Origin: Nonomuraea sp. SYSU D8015
GTDB lineage: Bacteria; Actinomycetota; Actinomycetes; Streptosporangiales; Streptosporangiaceae
NCBI RefSeq assembly: GCF_008065375.1
Contig: NZ_VJYI01000001.1
Span: forward strand, 62,001-126,000
Direction of reading: 5' to 3'
Length of the DNA stretch: 64,000 nucleotides
A program made the position numbers and the translations under genes. Below are positions 9,867 through 17,673 of the stretch, piece after piece; the first letter of the stretch is position 1, and every line of letters starts with the position of its first letter. The notes below the pieces were generated by a model. It was not told where the DNA came from. It was given only the letters and a program-made list of their open reading frames with translations, and did no database searches.

Positions 9867-11003
9867 ATGTTGGGAGAAGGCCCGGCCGTTGTGCCAGGGT
9901 ACGGCGGCGGGTCGCTGGCGGATCTACCGGCCGCGCTGCTGGCCGCCGTGGGCGTGCGGCTGCCCGACGCGCCGAGCTCGCTGCGGCTCGACCCCGCCGA
10001 CCGCGTCTGCCTGTTCCTGGTCGACGGCCTTGGCGCCGAGCTGCTGCGGGCCCACGCCGAGGCCGCCCCCTTCCTGTCCGGGCTGACCGGCAGGACGCTC
10101 ACGGCCGGATTCCCCGCCACCACCGTCACGAGCCTCTGCTCCCTGGGCACGGGCATGACGCCGGGCGAGCACGGCATGCTGGGCCTGACGCTGGCCGTGC
10201 CGGGCACCGGGCAGCTGTTCAACTGCCTGCGGTGGACGTTGCCCGACGGCCTGACGATGGATCCCGAGAAGTGGCAGCCCGCCACCACGGTCTACCAGCG
10301 GGCCGCCAGGGCCGGGGTCGAGCCCGTGTACGTCGCCCCCGCCCAGTTCGAGGGCACCGGCCTGACGAAGGCCGTCTACCGCGGCGTCCGCTACGTGGCA
10401 GCCGACACCGTGGACGAGCGCGTCGCCCGCGCCCTCGAGGCCATGCGGCAGCGGCCGGCGCACGTCACGGTCTACTACGGCGACCTCGACTCCACGGGCC
10501 ACCTGGCGGGATGGGGTGGCGAGGAGTGGCTGCGGCAGCTCGCCATCGTCGACGACATGGCGCAGCGGCTGGCCGAGGGCCTGCCGCCCGGCTCGGCACT
10601 CTACATCACCGCCGACCACGGCATGGTCAACGCCACCGAGAAGGTCGACGCGGAGAGCGTCCCCGCGCTGACCGAGGGCGTGGCGCTGATCGGCGGCGAG
10701 GCCAGGGCCCGCCACGTCTACGCGGTGCCGGGCGCCGCCCGGCACGTGCTCGACGCCTGGCGCGAGACCTTCCGCGGCAAGGCCCGGGTGGTGTCGCGGC
10801 AGGAGGCGGTCGAGTCAGGCTGGTTCGGGCCCCGGGTGCGCGACGCGTGGCTGGAGCGCATCGGCGACGTCGTGGCCGTCCCCTACACCGACCTGGCCAT
10901 CACCGCGCCGACGGCGCATCCGATCGAGGCCCTCTTCACGGGATACCACGGTTCGCTGACGCCGGCCGAGCAGAACGTCCCGCTCCTGGAGGCGCGCACA
11001 TGA
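9867..11003 (+). CDS. Alkaline phosphatase superfamily protein (nucleotide pyrophosphatase/phosphodiesterase type)
   Basis: 378-residue metal-dependent phosphohydrolase of the alkaline phosphatase fold. The metal/nucleophile region is FLVDGLGAELL with FPATTVTSLCSLGTG (Thr nucleophile expected in TTVTS); further metal ligands are in YGDLDSTGHLAGWG and the DHGMVN motif. No signal peptide, so it appears cytoplasmic. The ATG at 9867 has little Shine-Dalgarno; a taagat hexamer ends about 6 bases before it, so the mRNA may be nearly leaderless. Homologues are annotated as nucleotide pyrophosphatases; the actual substrate is unknown. Confidence 0.85.
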   Translation: MLGEGPAVVPGYGGGSLADLPAALLAAVGVRLPDAPSSLRLDPADRVCLFLVDGLGAELLRAHAEAAPFLSGLTGRTLTAGFPATTVTSLCSLGTGMTPGEHGMLGLTLAVPGTGQLFNCLRWTLPDGLTMDPEKWQPATTVYQRAARAGVEPVYVAPAQFEGTGLTKAVYRGVRYVAADTVDERVARALEAMRQRPAHVTVYYGDLDSTGHLAGWGGEEWLRQLAIVDDMAQRLAEGLPPGSALYITADHGMVNATEKVDAESVPALTEGVALIGGEARARHVYAVPGAARHVLDAWRETFRGKARVVSRQEAVESGWFGPRVRDAWLERIGDVVAVPYTDLAITAPTAHPIEALFTGYHGSLTPAEQNVPLLEART

Positions 11004-11046
11004 CGGCGGCCGGGGACACGCATTCGGAATGCCTGGAGGAACACCC

Positions 11047-11865
11047 GTGACGAGCCCGCTGATCACTCCCGCCGACCTCGCCGCGCTCGGCGACGTGACG
11101 CTGCTCGACGTCCGCTGGCGGCTCGGCGGCCCGCCGGGCGTGGAGCTCTACCGCGAGGGCCATCTCCAGGGCGCCGTCTACTGCGACCTCGACACCGATC
11201 TCGCGGCCCCGCCGGGCGCCGGCGGGCGGCACCCGCTGCCCGACGCGGAGGCGTTCCAGCGCGCGATGCGTCGCCTGGGCGTGAGCGACGGCCGGCCGGT
11301 GGTGGCGTACGACGACGCGGGCTCCACGGTCGCCGCCAGGGCCTGGTGGACGCTGCGCTACTTCGGGCACCAGGACGTCCGCGTGCTCGACGGCGGGCTG
11401 TCCGCGTGGACCGCCGCCGGGCTGCCCGTCACCAAGGAGGAGCCGCCGGCCGTGCGGGAGGGCGACTTCACGGCGCGGCCCGGCGGGATGCCGGTGCTCA
11501 CCGCCGACGAGGCCGCGGCGGTGGCCGCCGAGGGCGTGCTGCTGGACGCCAGGGCGGGGGAGCGCTACCGCGGCGAGGTGGAGCCCGTCGATCCGGTGGC
11601 CGGGCACGTTCCCGGAGCCGTCAACGCCCCCACCACCGGCAACGTCGGCCCGGACGGCAGGTTCCTCGATCCGGCCGCGCTGCGGGCCAGGTTCGCGGCG
11701 CTGGGCGTGGGGGAGGGCGTCCGGGCGGGGGCATACTGCGGCTCAGGGGTGACGGCCGCCCATGAGGTGCTCGCGCTGGAGTTGGCCGGCCTGCCCGCCG
11801 CCCTCTACGTCGGCTCCTGGTCCCACTGGGTCACCGACCCCGCCAGGCCCGTCGCCACGGGCTGA
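11047..11865 (+). CDS. sseA: Rhodanese-type sulfurtransferase (thiosulfate / 3-mercaptopyruvate)
   Basis: 272-residue two-domain rhodanese. The N-terminal domain is inactive-type (VAYDDAGSTVAARAWW); the C-terminal domain holds the catalytic Cys in AYCGSGVTAAHE. The CGSGVT loop favours 3-mercaptopyruvate over thiosulfate as sulfur donor. The start is GTG at 11047 (TSPLITPADLAAL follows), preceded by GGAGGAAC; an upstream in-frame start at 11029 is possible but less likely. The 3' end overlaps the convergent CHAT gene by 61 bp. The symbol sseA reflects family practice, not proof of substrate. Confidence 0.9.
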   Translation: MTSPLITPADLAALGDVTLLDVRWRLGGPPGVELYREGHLQGAVYCDLDTDLAAPPGAGGRHPLPDAEAFQRAMRRLGVSDGRPVVAYDDAGSTVAARAWWTLRYFGHQDVRVLDGGLSAWTAAGLPVTKEEPPAVREGDFTARPGGMPVLTADEAAAVAAEGVLLDARAGERYRGEVEPVDPVAGHVPGAVNAPTTGNVGPDGRFLDPAALRARFAALGVGEGVRAGAYCGSGVTAAHEVLALELAGLPAALYVGSWSHWVTDPARPVATG

Positions 11866-14417
11866 CACACGGTGCGGTCGCCGGCGCCGAAGCAGGTGAA
11901 CTCGTACACTCCGGTCTTCGCCGAGGCGTGCGCCAGCGCCGCGTCCGGGGGCTGTCCCGCGGCCACGAGCTCGTGGAACATGCTCATCACCGCCCGCGCC
12001 GCCTCGTCCTGCACCGGCACCATGCCCGCGATCACACAGGACGACCCCTTGGCCAGGAACGTTCCTGGAAGGCCCAGCGGGGCCCCATCCACCGGCGTCC
12101 GCGACATGCCCGAATTGCACGCCGACAACACCACGAGCTCCGGCGACCGCGCCACGTTCAGCAGGTCGTACGCCATGAGGGGCCCGTCCTCCAGCGTGAT
12201 CCCCGACACCAGCGGGCTCCGCGCGTGGAACACCCCGTGGGCCGCCAGATGCAGCACGTCCGCGGTCTCCAGCGCCTCCAGCACGGGCCCGGTGCGGCCG
12301 GGCACCTCGCGCCCGCCCGGGTGACAGGCCAGCACGTGCGCCACCTCGGCGTGCGCGTGACAGAGCGTCGGCCCGGCTACCGCCACCACCTCGGGAAGCC
12401 GCTCTCCCCGACTGCCGCGCGGCCGGCGTGCCCGTACCCAGGAGGCCGCGCTGGCCACCACGCTCACCGGCCGCTCCCGCAGGCAGGGCAGCACTCCCCA
12501 CGGCAGCGTGTGCAGGGCTCCCACCGGCACCACGACCAGCGGCCCGTCGCCCAGCTCGGCCGCCAGCGGCCGGAACAGCAGCCGCTCGACCTCCCCGGCC
12601 GCGGCGTCGAGATCCCGCTCACCACCCGGGGCCCCGGAAGCCCCCTGCCAGTCCCGTGTCTCCCCCCGCCTCCGTACGGCGTACCGCAGCCGGACGATCG
12701 CCTCCTCGACCGCCCGCATGCCCCCCAGCCACCGCAGCAGCACCCGCTCCCCGCCGATCAGCACGGCCAGCAGCGACTCCTCGTGGATCACGTACTCGAC
12801 CAGCGCCCCACGCCCCAGCTCGCCCCGCACCCGTTCCGGATCGACCAGAGAGCAGGCATGGGCGGGCGCCGTGACGGCCCGCCACCGCTCGGCCCACTCG
12901 AACACGTCACCGGGCCCTCCATCGCGCACGGCGAGCCCCAGCCCGAACGCCGCCAGCCGCTCCCCGGCCCGCGCAGCGTGGGCCCGCACCGACGGGTCGT
13001 CGAACGTCACCACCCGCTCGCTCACCTCGGCCAGCCCTTCGCGTACCGCGCGGAAGGCCCCGGGAACGTCCTCCTGCAGCGCCGCCTCCAGCGCGAGCGC
13101 GTGCTGGCGCACCGGCACCGGGATCTGCGACACGCGTGCCAGCTGGCTGGCCCGCGGCTCCGGCGCCAGCGAGGTCAGCCGGGTGCCCGCGGGCGCCCAC
13201 CGCTCGCCCCGGTCGGCGTGCTGGGTCAGCCGGGCCAGCTGCGCCGAGGCCGTCGGGTGGTCGTCGACGGCGAGCGCCGCCTCGGCCGCCACCAGCCGCA
13301 GCGCCGCCGCCCCCGCCACGTGCGCGGATTCGTCCTCCAGCTCGTCGGCGCACGCGATCAGCTCGGCGACCATGGCGGGCGTGGCCGGTTCGAGGGCCAG
13401 GCGGGAGCGCAGCACGACCTCCCTGGCCAGCGGCAGCCAGGAGGTGCGGTCCTGCGCGGCCAGCTCCCGCGATGCCTGCTCGGCCACGTGCCGGGCCCGG
13501 CGCGGATCGCCGGTCAGCAGCTCGACCTGGGCCAGCTTCAGCCGCGCCTCCGCCAGGGCCACCCGCGCCCCGCACGCCTCCAGATCGGGCACCGCCAGGT
13601 CGAGCATGGCCCTGGCCTCGCCGGGGAGGTGGGCGGCCAGCAGCGCGCCGGCGAAGTCGGCCCGCATCGTGGCCAGCCGCTCGGGATAGCCGAACAGAGT
13701 GTCCTCGGCCTCCCGGTAGTAGTGGAACGCCCCGGCGACGTCGCCCTGCCGTACCGCGAGGAAGGGGAGGTTGGCGGCGGACAGGCGGGCCAGGTGCCGC
13801 AGCCCGGAGTGCTGGGAGATCTGCAGGCAGGCCGTGAGGTCGCGCATGGCGGCGTCCCAGTCGCCCCGGTACGAGTGGACGAGGCCGCGGTTGAGCAGCC
13901 CGCCCGCCAGGAACCGGCGGTCGTCGACGGTGCCGGGCGCGGCCACCAGGGCTCGCAGCGCCCGGTCGCAGGAGGCGATGGCCTCCTGGTGGCGGCCCAG
14001 GTGGGCGAGCGCGACCGCGCGCTGCGTGTCGAGCTTGGCGCGGTCCAGCGGGGACAGGTACGCCCACGCCAGCGCGGCCACGCGCAGGGCCTGCAGAGGG
14101 TGGCCGCGTTCGGTGCGTACGGTGACCAGCGAGAGCCGCGCCTGCGCCACCCGCTCCCGCGGCGCTCCAGGGGTGGCGATGGCCTCGCGGAGGTGGCGTT
14201 CGGCGCCCTCGAGGTCGCCCAGCTCACGGGCGGCCAGCGCCATCGCCCGGAGCGCGACCGCCTCGGCCTCGGGGAAACCGGTGCGGCGGGCCGCCGCGAG
14301 CACGACGCGGCCCGCGTGCATGGCGTGGCCGGGATCGACCAGAGAACGCAACATGGCGGCCTCGGCCGCCTCGAGGAGCGGGGCGAGGCCGCCGGACGAG
14401 TCCGAGGTGTCGCTCAT
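11805..14417 (-). CDS. TPR repeat-CHAT domain caspase-like protease
   Basis: 870 residues. An N-terminal helical region with tetratricopeptide-type repeats (about 60-500) precedes a C-terminal CHAT domain (about 590-850), a caspase-fold peptidase. The catalytic His is in HLAAHGVFH and the catalytic Cys in VLSACNSGMS; the domain closes with YEFTCFGAGD as usual. The last ~20 residues run antisense to the sulfurtransferase. It is the distal gene of a minus-strand cassette: subtilase, sigma factor, small beta-rich protein, CHAT. In other bacteria TPR-CHAT proteins are signal-activated proteases (for example the type III-E CRISPR partner); no CRISPR locus is seen here. Target unknown. Confidence 0.88.
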   Translation of the reverse strand: MSDTSDSSGGLAPLLEAAEAAMLRSLVDPGHAMHAGRVVLAAARRTGFPEAEAVALRAMALAARELGDLEGAERHLREAIATPGAPRERVAQARLSLVTVRTERGHPLQALRVAALAWAYLSPLDRAKLDTQRAVALAHLGRHQEAIASCDRALRALVAAPGTVDDRRFLAGGLLNRGLVHSYRGDWDAAMRDLTACLQISQHSGLRHLARLSAANLPFLAVRQGDVAGAFHYYREAEDTLFGYPERLATMRADFAGALLAAHLPGEARAMLDLAVPDLEACGARVALAEARLKLAQVELLTGDPRRARHVAEQASRELAAQDRTSWLPLAREVVLRSRLALEPATPAMVAELIACADELEDESAHVAGAAALRLVAAEAALAVDDHPTASAQLARLTQHADRGERWAPAGTRLTSLAPEPRASQLARVSQIPVPVRQHALALEAALQEDVPGAFRAVREGLAEVSERVVTFDDPSVRAHAARAGERLAAFGLGLAVRDGGPGDVFEWAERWRAVTAPAHACSLVDPERVRGELGRGALVEYVIHEESLLAVLIGGERVLLRWLGGMRAVEEAIVRLRYAVRRRGETRDWQGASGAPGGERDLDAAAGEVERLLFRPLAAELGDGPLVVVPVGALHTLPWGVLPCLRERPVSVVASAASWVRARRPRGSRGERLPEVVAVAGPTLCHAHAEVAHVLACHPGGREVPGRTGPVLEALETADVLHLAAHGVFHARSPLVSGITLEDGPLMAYDLLNVARSPELVVLSACNSGMSRTPVDGAPLGLPGTFLAKGSSCVIAGMVPVQDEAARAVMSMFHELVAAGQPPDAALAHASAKTGVYEFTCFGAGDRTVCQPVATGLAGSVTQWDQEPT

Positions 14418-14483
14418 GGCGGGCCTTGCTGGAAACGGCCGGGAAGGGGTGCGGGCTTCCGGCCGGCTGGTGGCGGACGAGAG

Positions 14484-14939
14484 TCAGGGACGGATGCGCA
14501 CCCACCTGGTCTGCACGGGTGCGTGGCCGGGCCGGTGGCACACCACGCTGAGCCAGCCGGGAGGGAGACCGGTGGCGGCGAAATGGCCGTTGTGCGCTAT
14601 GCGCCTGGTCAGCGTCAGATGAGGAGTCTTGACATCGACGAGGGCGCCCTCTCCTGGGTACGGCACGACCTGTCCGGCGACGTCGATGAGCCCGTCGCCC
14701 ACCGTCACCTCCAGATCGAACGTGAGGCCGGACGAGACGAAGCGCACCAGGTGGGAGCCGTCGTCGCCGCGCGGGCCCGAGCTCGTGCGGATGGCTGCGC
14801 ACTCGACGGGAGTGGCGGTCCTCGCCCGCGGGACCCGGAGCCCGTACACCTCACGCGCCGCGGTGGACACGTGAGCCGGGATCGGGTCGTTCCCGGCGGC
14901 CAGCCGGAGCGCCGCCAGGACGTATTCGTCGTTGATCAT
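14484..14939 (-). CDS. Small beta-rich protein of the CHAT cassette (carboxypeptidase-regulatory-like)
   Basis: 151-residue protein with no signal peptide. Its ATG (14939) overlaps the sigma-factor stop as ATGA, so the two are translationally coupled. The C-terminal ~90 residues (FDLEVTVGDGLIDVAGQVV onward) look like a small beta-sandwich of the CarboxypepD_reg/transthyretin kind. Equivalent genes sit beside sigma/CHAT pairs in actinomycetes as I recall. By position it could be an anti-sigma factor, adaptor or CHAT substrate; that is inference only. Confidence 0.7.
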   Translation of the reverse strand: MINDEYVLAALRLAAGNDPIPAHVSTAAREVYGLRVPRARTATPVECAAIRTSSGPRGDDGSHLVRFVSSGLTFDLEVTVGDGLIDVAGQVVPYPGEGALVDVKTPHLTLTRRIAHNGHFAATGLPPGWLSVVCHRPGHAPVQTRWVRIRP

Positions 14940-15466
14940 TGCGCCATCTCCTGTGATGAGATCAGAGTGCGCAGTTTTTCCAGGCAGCGGGCCCGGGTCG
15001 GGCCGACGCTGCCCATGGGCAGACCGAGCCGCATCGCCGTCTGGCGGCTTCCGAGATCGATCGCGACCAGCTGGAGCAGCGTGCGGCACGGTTCGTGCAG
15101 GGCGGAGACCGTCTTCCAGAGCAGCTGCCTGTCGTCGGTCTCCAGGACGGCGGCGGCCGGATCGGGGTCGTCGACGACCTCGAAGGAGAAGACCCCCGGG
15201 CGATCCCGCCGCAGGAGCAGCAGGGCCTCGCGGCGTACGGTAGTCGCGAGCCACCCTCCCACCCCGGCGGGATCCCTGATGCTCTCCAGATGCTGGAGCA
15301 GGCGCAGCCAGGCACCCTGGACCACGTCGGCCGCATCGGAGGGGCTCAGGCCGCACGCGCGGGCCACGGCCCACATGAGCGGCCCGAACCTGGACTCGAG
15401 CTCGTCCCATGCCGACCGGTCGCCGTCGGCCGCGGCTCGGAGCAGCTCCGCCGGATCGCGGTGCAC
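14936..15466 (-). CDS. ECF-type RNA polymerase sigma factor
   Basis: 176 residues. Region 2 is near residues 10-75 (AADVVQGAWLRLLQHL) and region 4 is near 115-165 with a helix-turn-helix (DLGSRQTAMRLGLPMGSV). I chose the GTG at 15466 because GGAGG lies 6 bases upstream on the minus strand; the frame runs back to 15502 without ribosome-site support. No recognisable transmembrane anti-sigma gene is adjacent. The partners are a cytoplasmic subtilase upstream, a small beta-rich protein overlapping downstream, and a TPR-CHAT protease. This suggests sigma activity released or read out by proteolysis (inference). Confidence 0.88.
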   Translation of the reverse strand: MHRDPAELLRAAADGDRSAWDELESRFGPLMWAVARACGLSPSDAADVVQGAWLRLLQHLESIRDPAGVGGWLATTVRREALLLLRRDRPGVFSFEVVDDPDPAAAVLETDDRQLLWKTVSALHEPCRTLLQLVAIDLGSRQTAMRLGLPMGSVGPTRARCLEKLRTLISSQEMAQ

Positions 15467-15538
15467 GCGGCCTCCTCTCGTCCGGCACGGAGAGGCGATC
15501 ATACCTCCCCGTGATTGCGTGGGAACTGAGCGTAAACT

Positions 15539-16552
15539 CTACAGACTCGCCGGGACGAGAACCCCCAGATCCGGAATTTGCCGAGCCCTCTCGTCGTCGA
15601 GCAGCCGCCTGACCACGTCCTTCGCCGGTTCCGTCGCGGCCGCGGCGGCGATCGTGCCCGACACCACGGCAGTGGCGAACGACGTGCCGCTCCACGCCGC
15701 GAAGCCGCCGAACTCGCCCGTGTCGAGATAACTGCTGGTCAGCCAGTCGCCGCGGGCACAGGCGTCCACCCACGTGCCGTACCCGGAGTAGGGCGCCCGC
15801 TCCCGCTGCGCGGCGTCCAGCGCCGCCACGCCCACCACGGACGGCAGCGCGGCCGGCCAGAACGGCCGGTCCGACGCCGTGTTGCCGGCGCAGGCCACGG
15901 TCACCGTGTCCTTCATCGCGGCGATGGCGTCGGCGAGCAGCGGCGGCGGCCGGTCGTCGAACGTGTGACCGCCGAAGGACAGGTTGAGCACCTGAGGGGG
16001 CCGCTCGCGCAGGCGGTTGAGCGTGCGTACGACGCTCGCCTCGTCGCCGAGGCCGTCGCCGTCCAGCACCCGGCGCACGCGCAGTGCCGCGCCGGGCGCC
16101 AGGCGCGCCAGGAGGCCCGCGATGAACGTCCCGTGGCCCGCCTGCCGGCCCTCGGCCGCGTCGGCCTCCTCGGGGGCGGTGCGGTCGTACCAGTCGCTGC
16201 CCGACCACCACGGGTGCGCGGCCACGCCGGTGTCGAGCAGGCCCACCACCACGTCCGAGCGGGACCTGCCCGGCTTGAAGGAGACCGGCGGGGCGGGGAA
16301 GGGCCTGGAGGCGGGGCCGCCGAAGAACAGGGGCTGCCCGCAGAGCACGTGGTTGGGGGACGCTCTGAGCCCCTGCCCGCGCAGCTCGGCCGTGAGCTCG
16401 CAGGGGTCGACGCCGGGCGCCAGGTGGAGGACGCAGACCCCGTCCGCCTCCGAGACGGCCTGGGTCCAGCGCGTCGCAGCGGACAGCGCCGTCCGGTCGG
16501 CCAGCAGCTGACCAGGCCGGATGAACGCCTCGCCCACAGATTGCAGTTCCAT
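15539..16552 (-). CDS. S8 family serine peptidase (subtilase), cytoplasmic
   Basis: 337-residue subtilisin-like protease with an intact triad: Asp in VVGLLDTGVAAH (about residue 100), His in GHGTFIAGLLA, Ser in SGTSFATAVV. The oxyanion Asn is in VACAGN. There is no signal peptide and no membrane anchor, unlike the secreted mycosin type. An N-terminal ~85-residue stretch resembles a fused prodomain. The ATG at 16552 has no Shine-Dalgarno. It is first in the sigma/CHAT cassette, 72 bp ahead of the sigma gene. Substrate unknown; the neighbouring sigma-associated proteins or CHAT are candidates. Confidence 0.88.
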   Translation of the reverse strand: MELQSVGEAFIRPGQLLADRTALSAATRWTQAVSEADGVCVLHLAPGVDPCELTAELRGQGLRASPNHVLCGQPLFFGGPASRPFPAPPVSFKPGRSRSDVVVGLLDTGVAAHPWWSGSDWYDRTAPEEADAAEGRQAGHGTFIAGLLARLAPGAALRVRRVLDGDGLGDEASVVRTLNRLRERPPQVLNLSFGGHTFDDRPPPLLADAIAAMKDTVTVACAGNTASDRPFWPAALPSVVGVAALDAAQRERAPYSGYGTWVDACARGDWLTSSYLDTGEFGGFAAWSGTSFATAVVSGTIAAAAATEPAKDVVRRLLDDERARQIPDLGVLVPASL

Positions 16553-16727
16553 GGCCGGGTATGTTTCCCGCCCGCAACAGCTGTCACGCGGCAGTCCGGC
16601 ACCAACTTGGTATGGCCCCCCTCTGGTGCCAGGTAGCGACCGACGGTAGTCTCTCCCTAGTCACTTGTGATCATCCCGGGGCGAGGCCGTTGGGGAAGGC
16701 GCACCTCGTACCGAAACGGGAGGTCCG

Positions 16728-17222
16728 GTGTCTGCTCGTGGCGTCCTTTACGTCCACTCGGCTCAGCCCGCGCTGTGCCCTCACATCGAATGGGCAGTCG
16801 CGGGTGTCCTTGGCGTGCCCGTAGATCTGACGTGGACTCCGCAACCCGCCGCGCCTAACGTCGTGCGCGCGCAGGCGGAGTGGGAGGGCCGCGCCGGCAT
16901 CGCGGCGGCCATCGCCTCCTCACTCATGGGCTGGCAGCGCCTCAGGTTTGAGATCACGGAGGACGCCTCGCCGGGGGTGGACGGGTCCCGGCATGCCTAC
17001 ACGCCGACGCTCGGCGCCTTCACCGCGGTCATCGGCGCCTCGGGGGACATCATGATCCCCGAGGACCGGCTCCGGACGGCCATGATGATGGCCGCTCAGG
17101 GGCGCTGCGTGCTCGAGGAGGAGATCGACAAGATGCTCGGGCGGCCGTGGGACGAGGAGCTGGAGCCGTTCAGGTACGCGGGCGACGGCGCCCCGGTCCG
17201 CTGGCTCCACGCCGCCGTCTAG
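16728..17222 (+). CDS. DUF3145 family protein
   Basis: 164-residue protein matching the actinobacterial DUF3145 family (starts RGVLYVHSAQPALCPHIEWA). Function unknown in the family. No signal or membrane segment. The GTG at 16728 is preceded by GGGAGG at good spacing. It is conserved near fatty-acid synthase genes in actinomycetes as far as I recall, and here it precedes the fab operon end on the opposite strand. Confidence 0.88.
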   Translation: MSARGVLYVHSAQPALCPHIEWAVAGVLGVPVDLTWTPQPAAPNVVRAQAEWEGRAGIAAAIASSLMGWQRLRFEITEDASPGVDGSRHAYTPTLGAFTAVIGASGDIMIPEDRLRTAMMMAAQGRCVLEEEIDKMLGRPWDEELEPFRYAGDGAPVRWLHAAV

Positions 17223-17578
17223 CTCGGCCGGACCCCTCCCCGCGCCCTCGCCTGCCCGCCCCGGTCCCGGACGGCACCTGTGACCCCGGCCGGACCCCGT
17301 GCGCCTTCGCCCGCCCCGCCGCGGGGCGAACACTCCGCCTCCGCCCCCCTTCCCCGGAGGCCCCACTGAACAAGGGCAGCGGTACGGGGGCCAACTTCCA
17401 GGACCGCCATCTCGCCGACGAGGTCCGCACGCACCCGTACGGCCGGCAGGACCTGCTCCCCGCTCTCGGCTCGGGCCGCGATCTTCGTCAGCCTCTGGAG
17501 GCTCAGGTGAACCAGCGTGCCGGGCTCGCCTCGGCGCAGGAACGTGGTGCCGTGCTCCACCTGGCGTGAGCTCGCCCG
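17219..17578 (-). pseudogene. Remnant of a Crp/Fnr-type cyclic-nucleotide-binding domain
   Basis: On the minus strand about 65 codons (17560 down to 17360) read like part of a cNMP-binding domain: FLRRGEPGTLVHL, then TKIAARAESGEQVLPAVR, then DLVGEMAVLEVGPRTAALV, matching the GEMAVL-x-GGPRSATV cassette of Crp regulators. Homology stops after this; the remaining frame is unstructured GC-rich sequence, and no helix-turn-helix is present. I read it as a gene fragment, not a functional regulator. Confidence 0.55.
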
Positions 17579-17627
17579 GCGTCCCTGGGGCAGCCGGGCC
17601 AGGAACGTCCCCGACGGCCCGGCAACG

Positions 17628-17665
17628 CGGAGGACCCCGCACCGGCGCCGGTGCGGGGTCCTCCG
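17628..17665 (-). terminator. Strong hairpin terminator after the fab operon
   Basis: Perfect 19-bp inverted repeat without spacer (arms 17628-17646 and 17647-17665; core accccgcaccggc), 9 bases past the accD stop. In practice the central ggcgcc forms the loop. There is no clear T-run on the minus strand, so it may act as a GC-rich terminator or as an mRNA 3'-end stabiliser. Confidence 0.75.
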
Positions 17666-17673
17666 GTCAAGAC

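Noticed and set aside
11805..14417. Type III-E CRISPR (Craspase) partner role for the TPR-CHAT protein
   Set aside because: No Cas7-11-like gene or repeat array in the window; the partners are a sigma factor and a subtilase.
14484..16577. Single 697-residue protein spanning the subtilase and sigma region
   Set aside because: Its first ~540 codons are a shadow of the subtilase and sigma genes; only the last 151 codons from the ATG at 14939 are a real gene.
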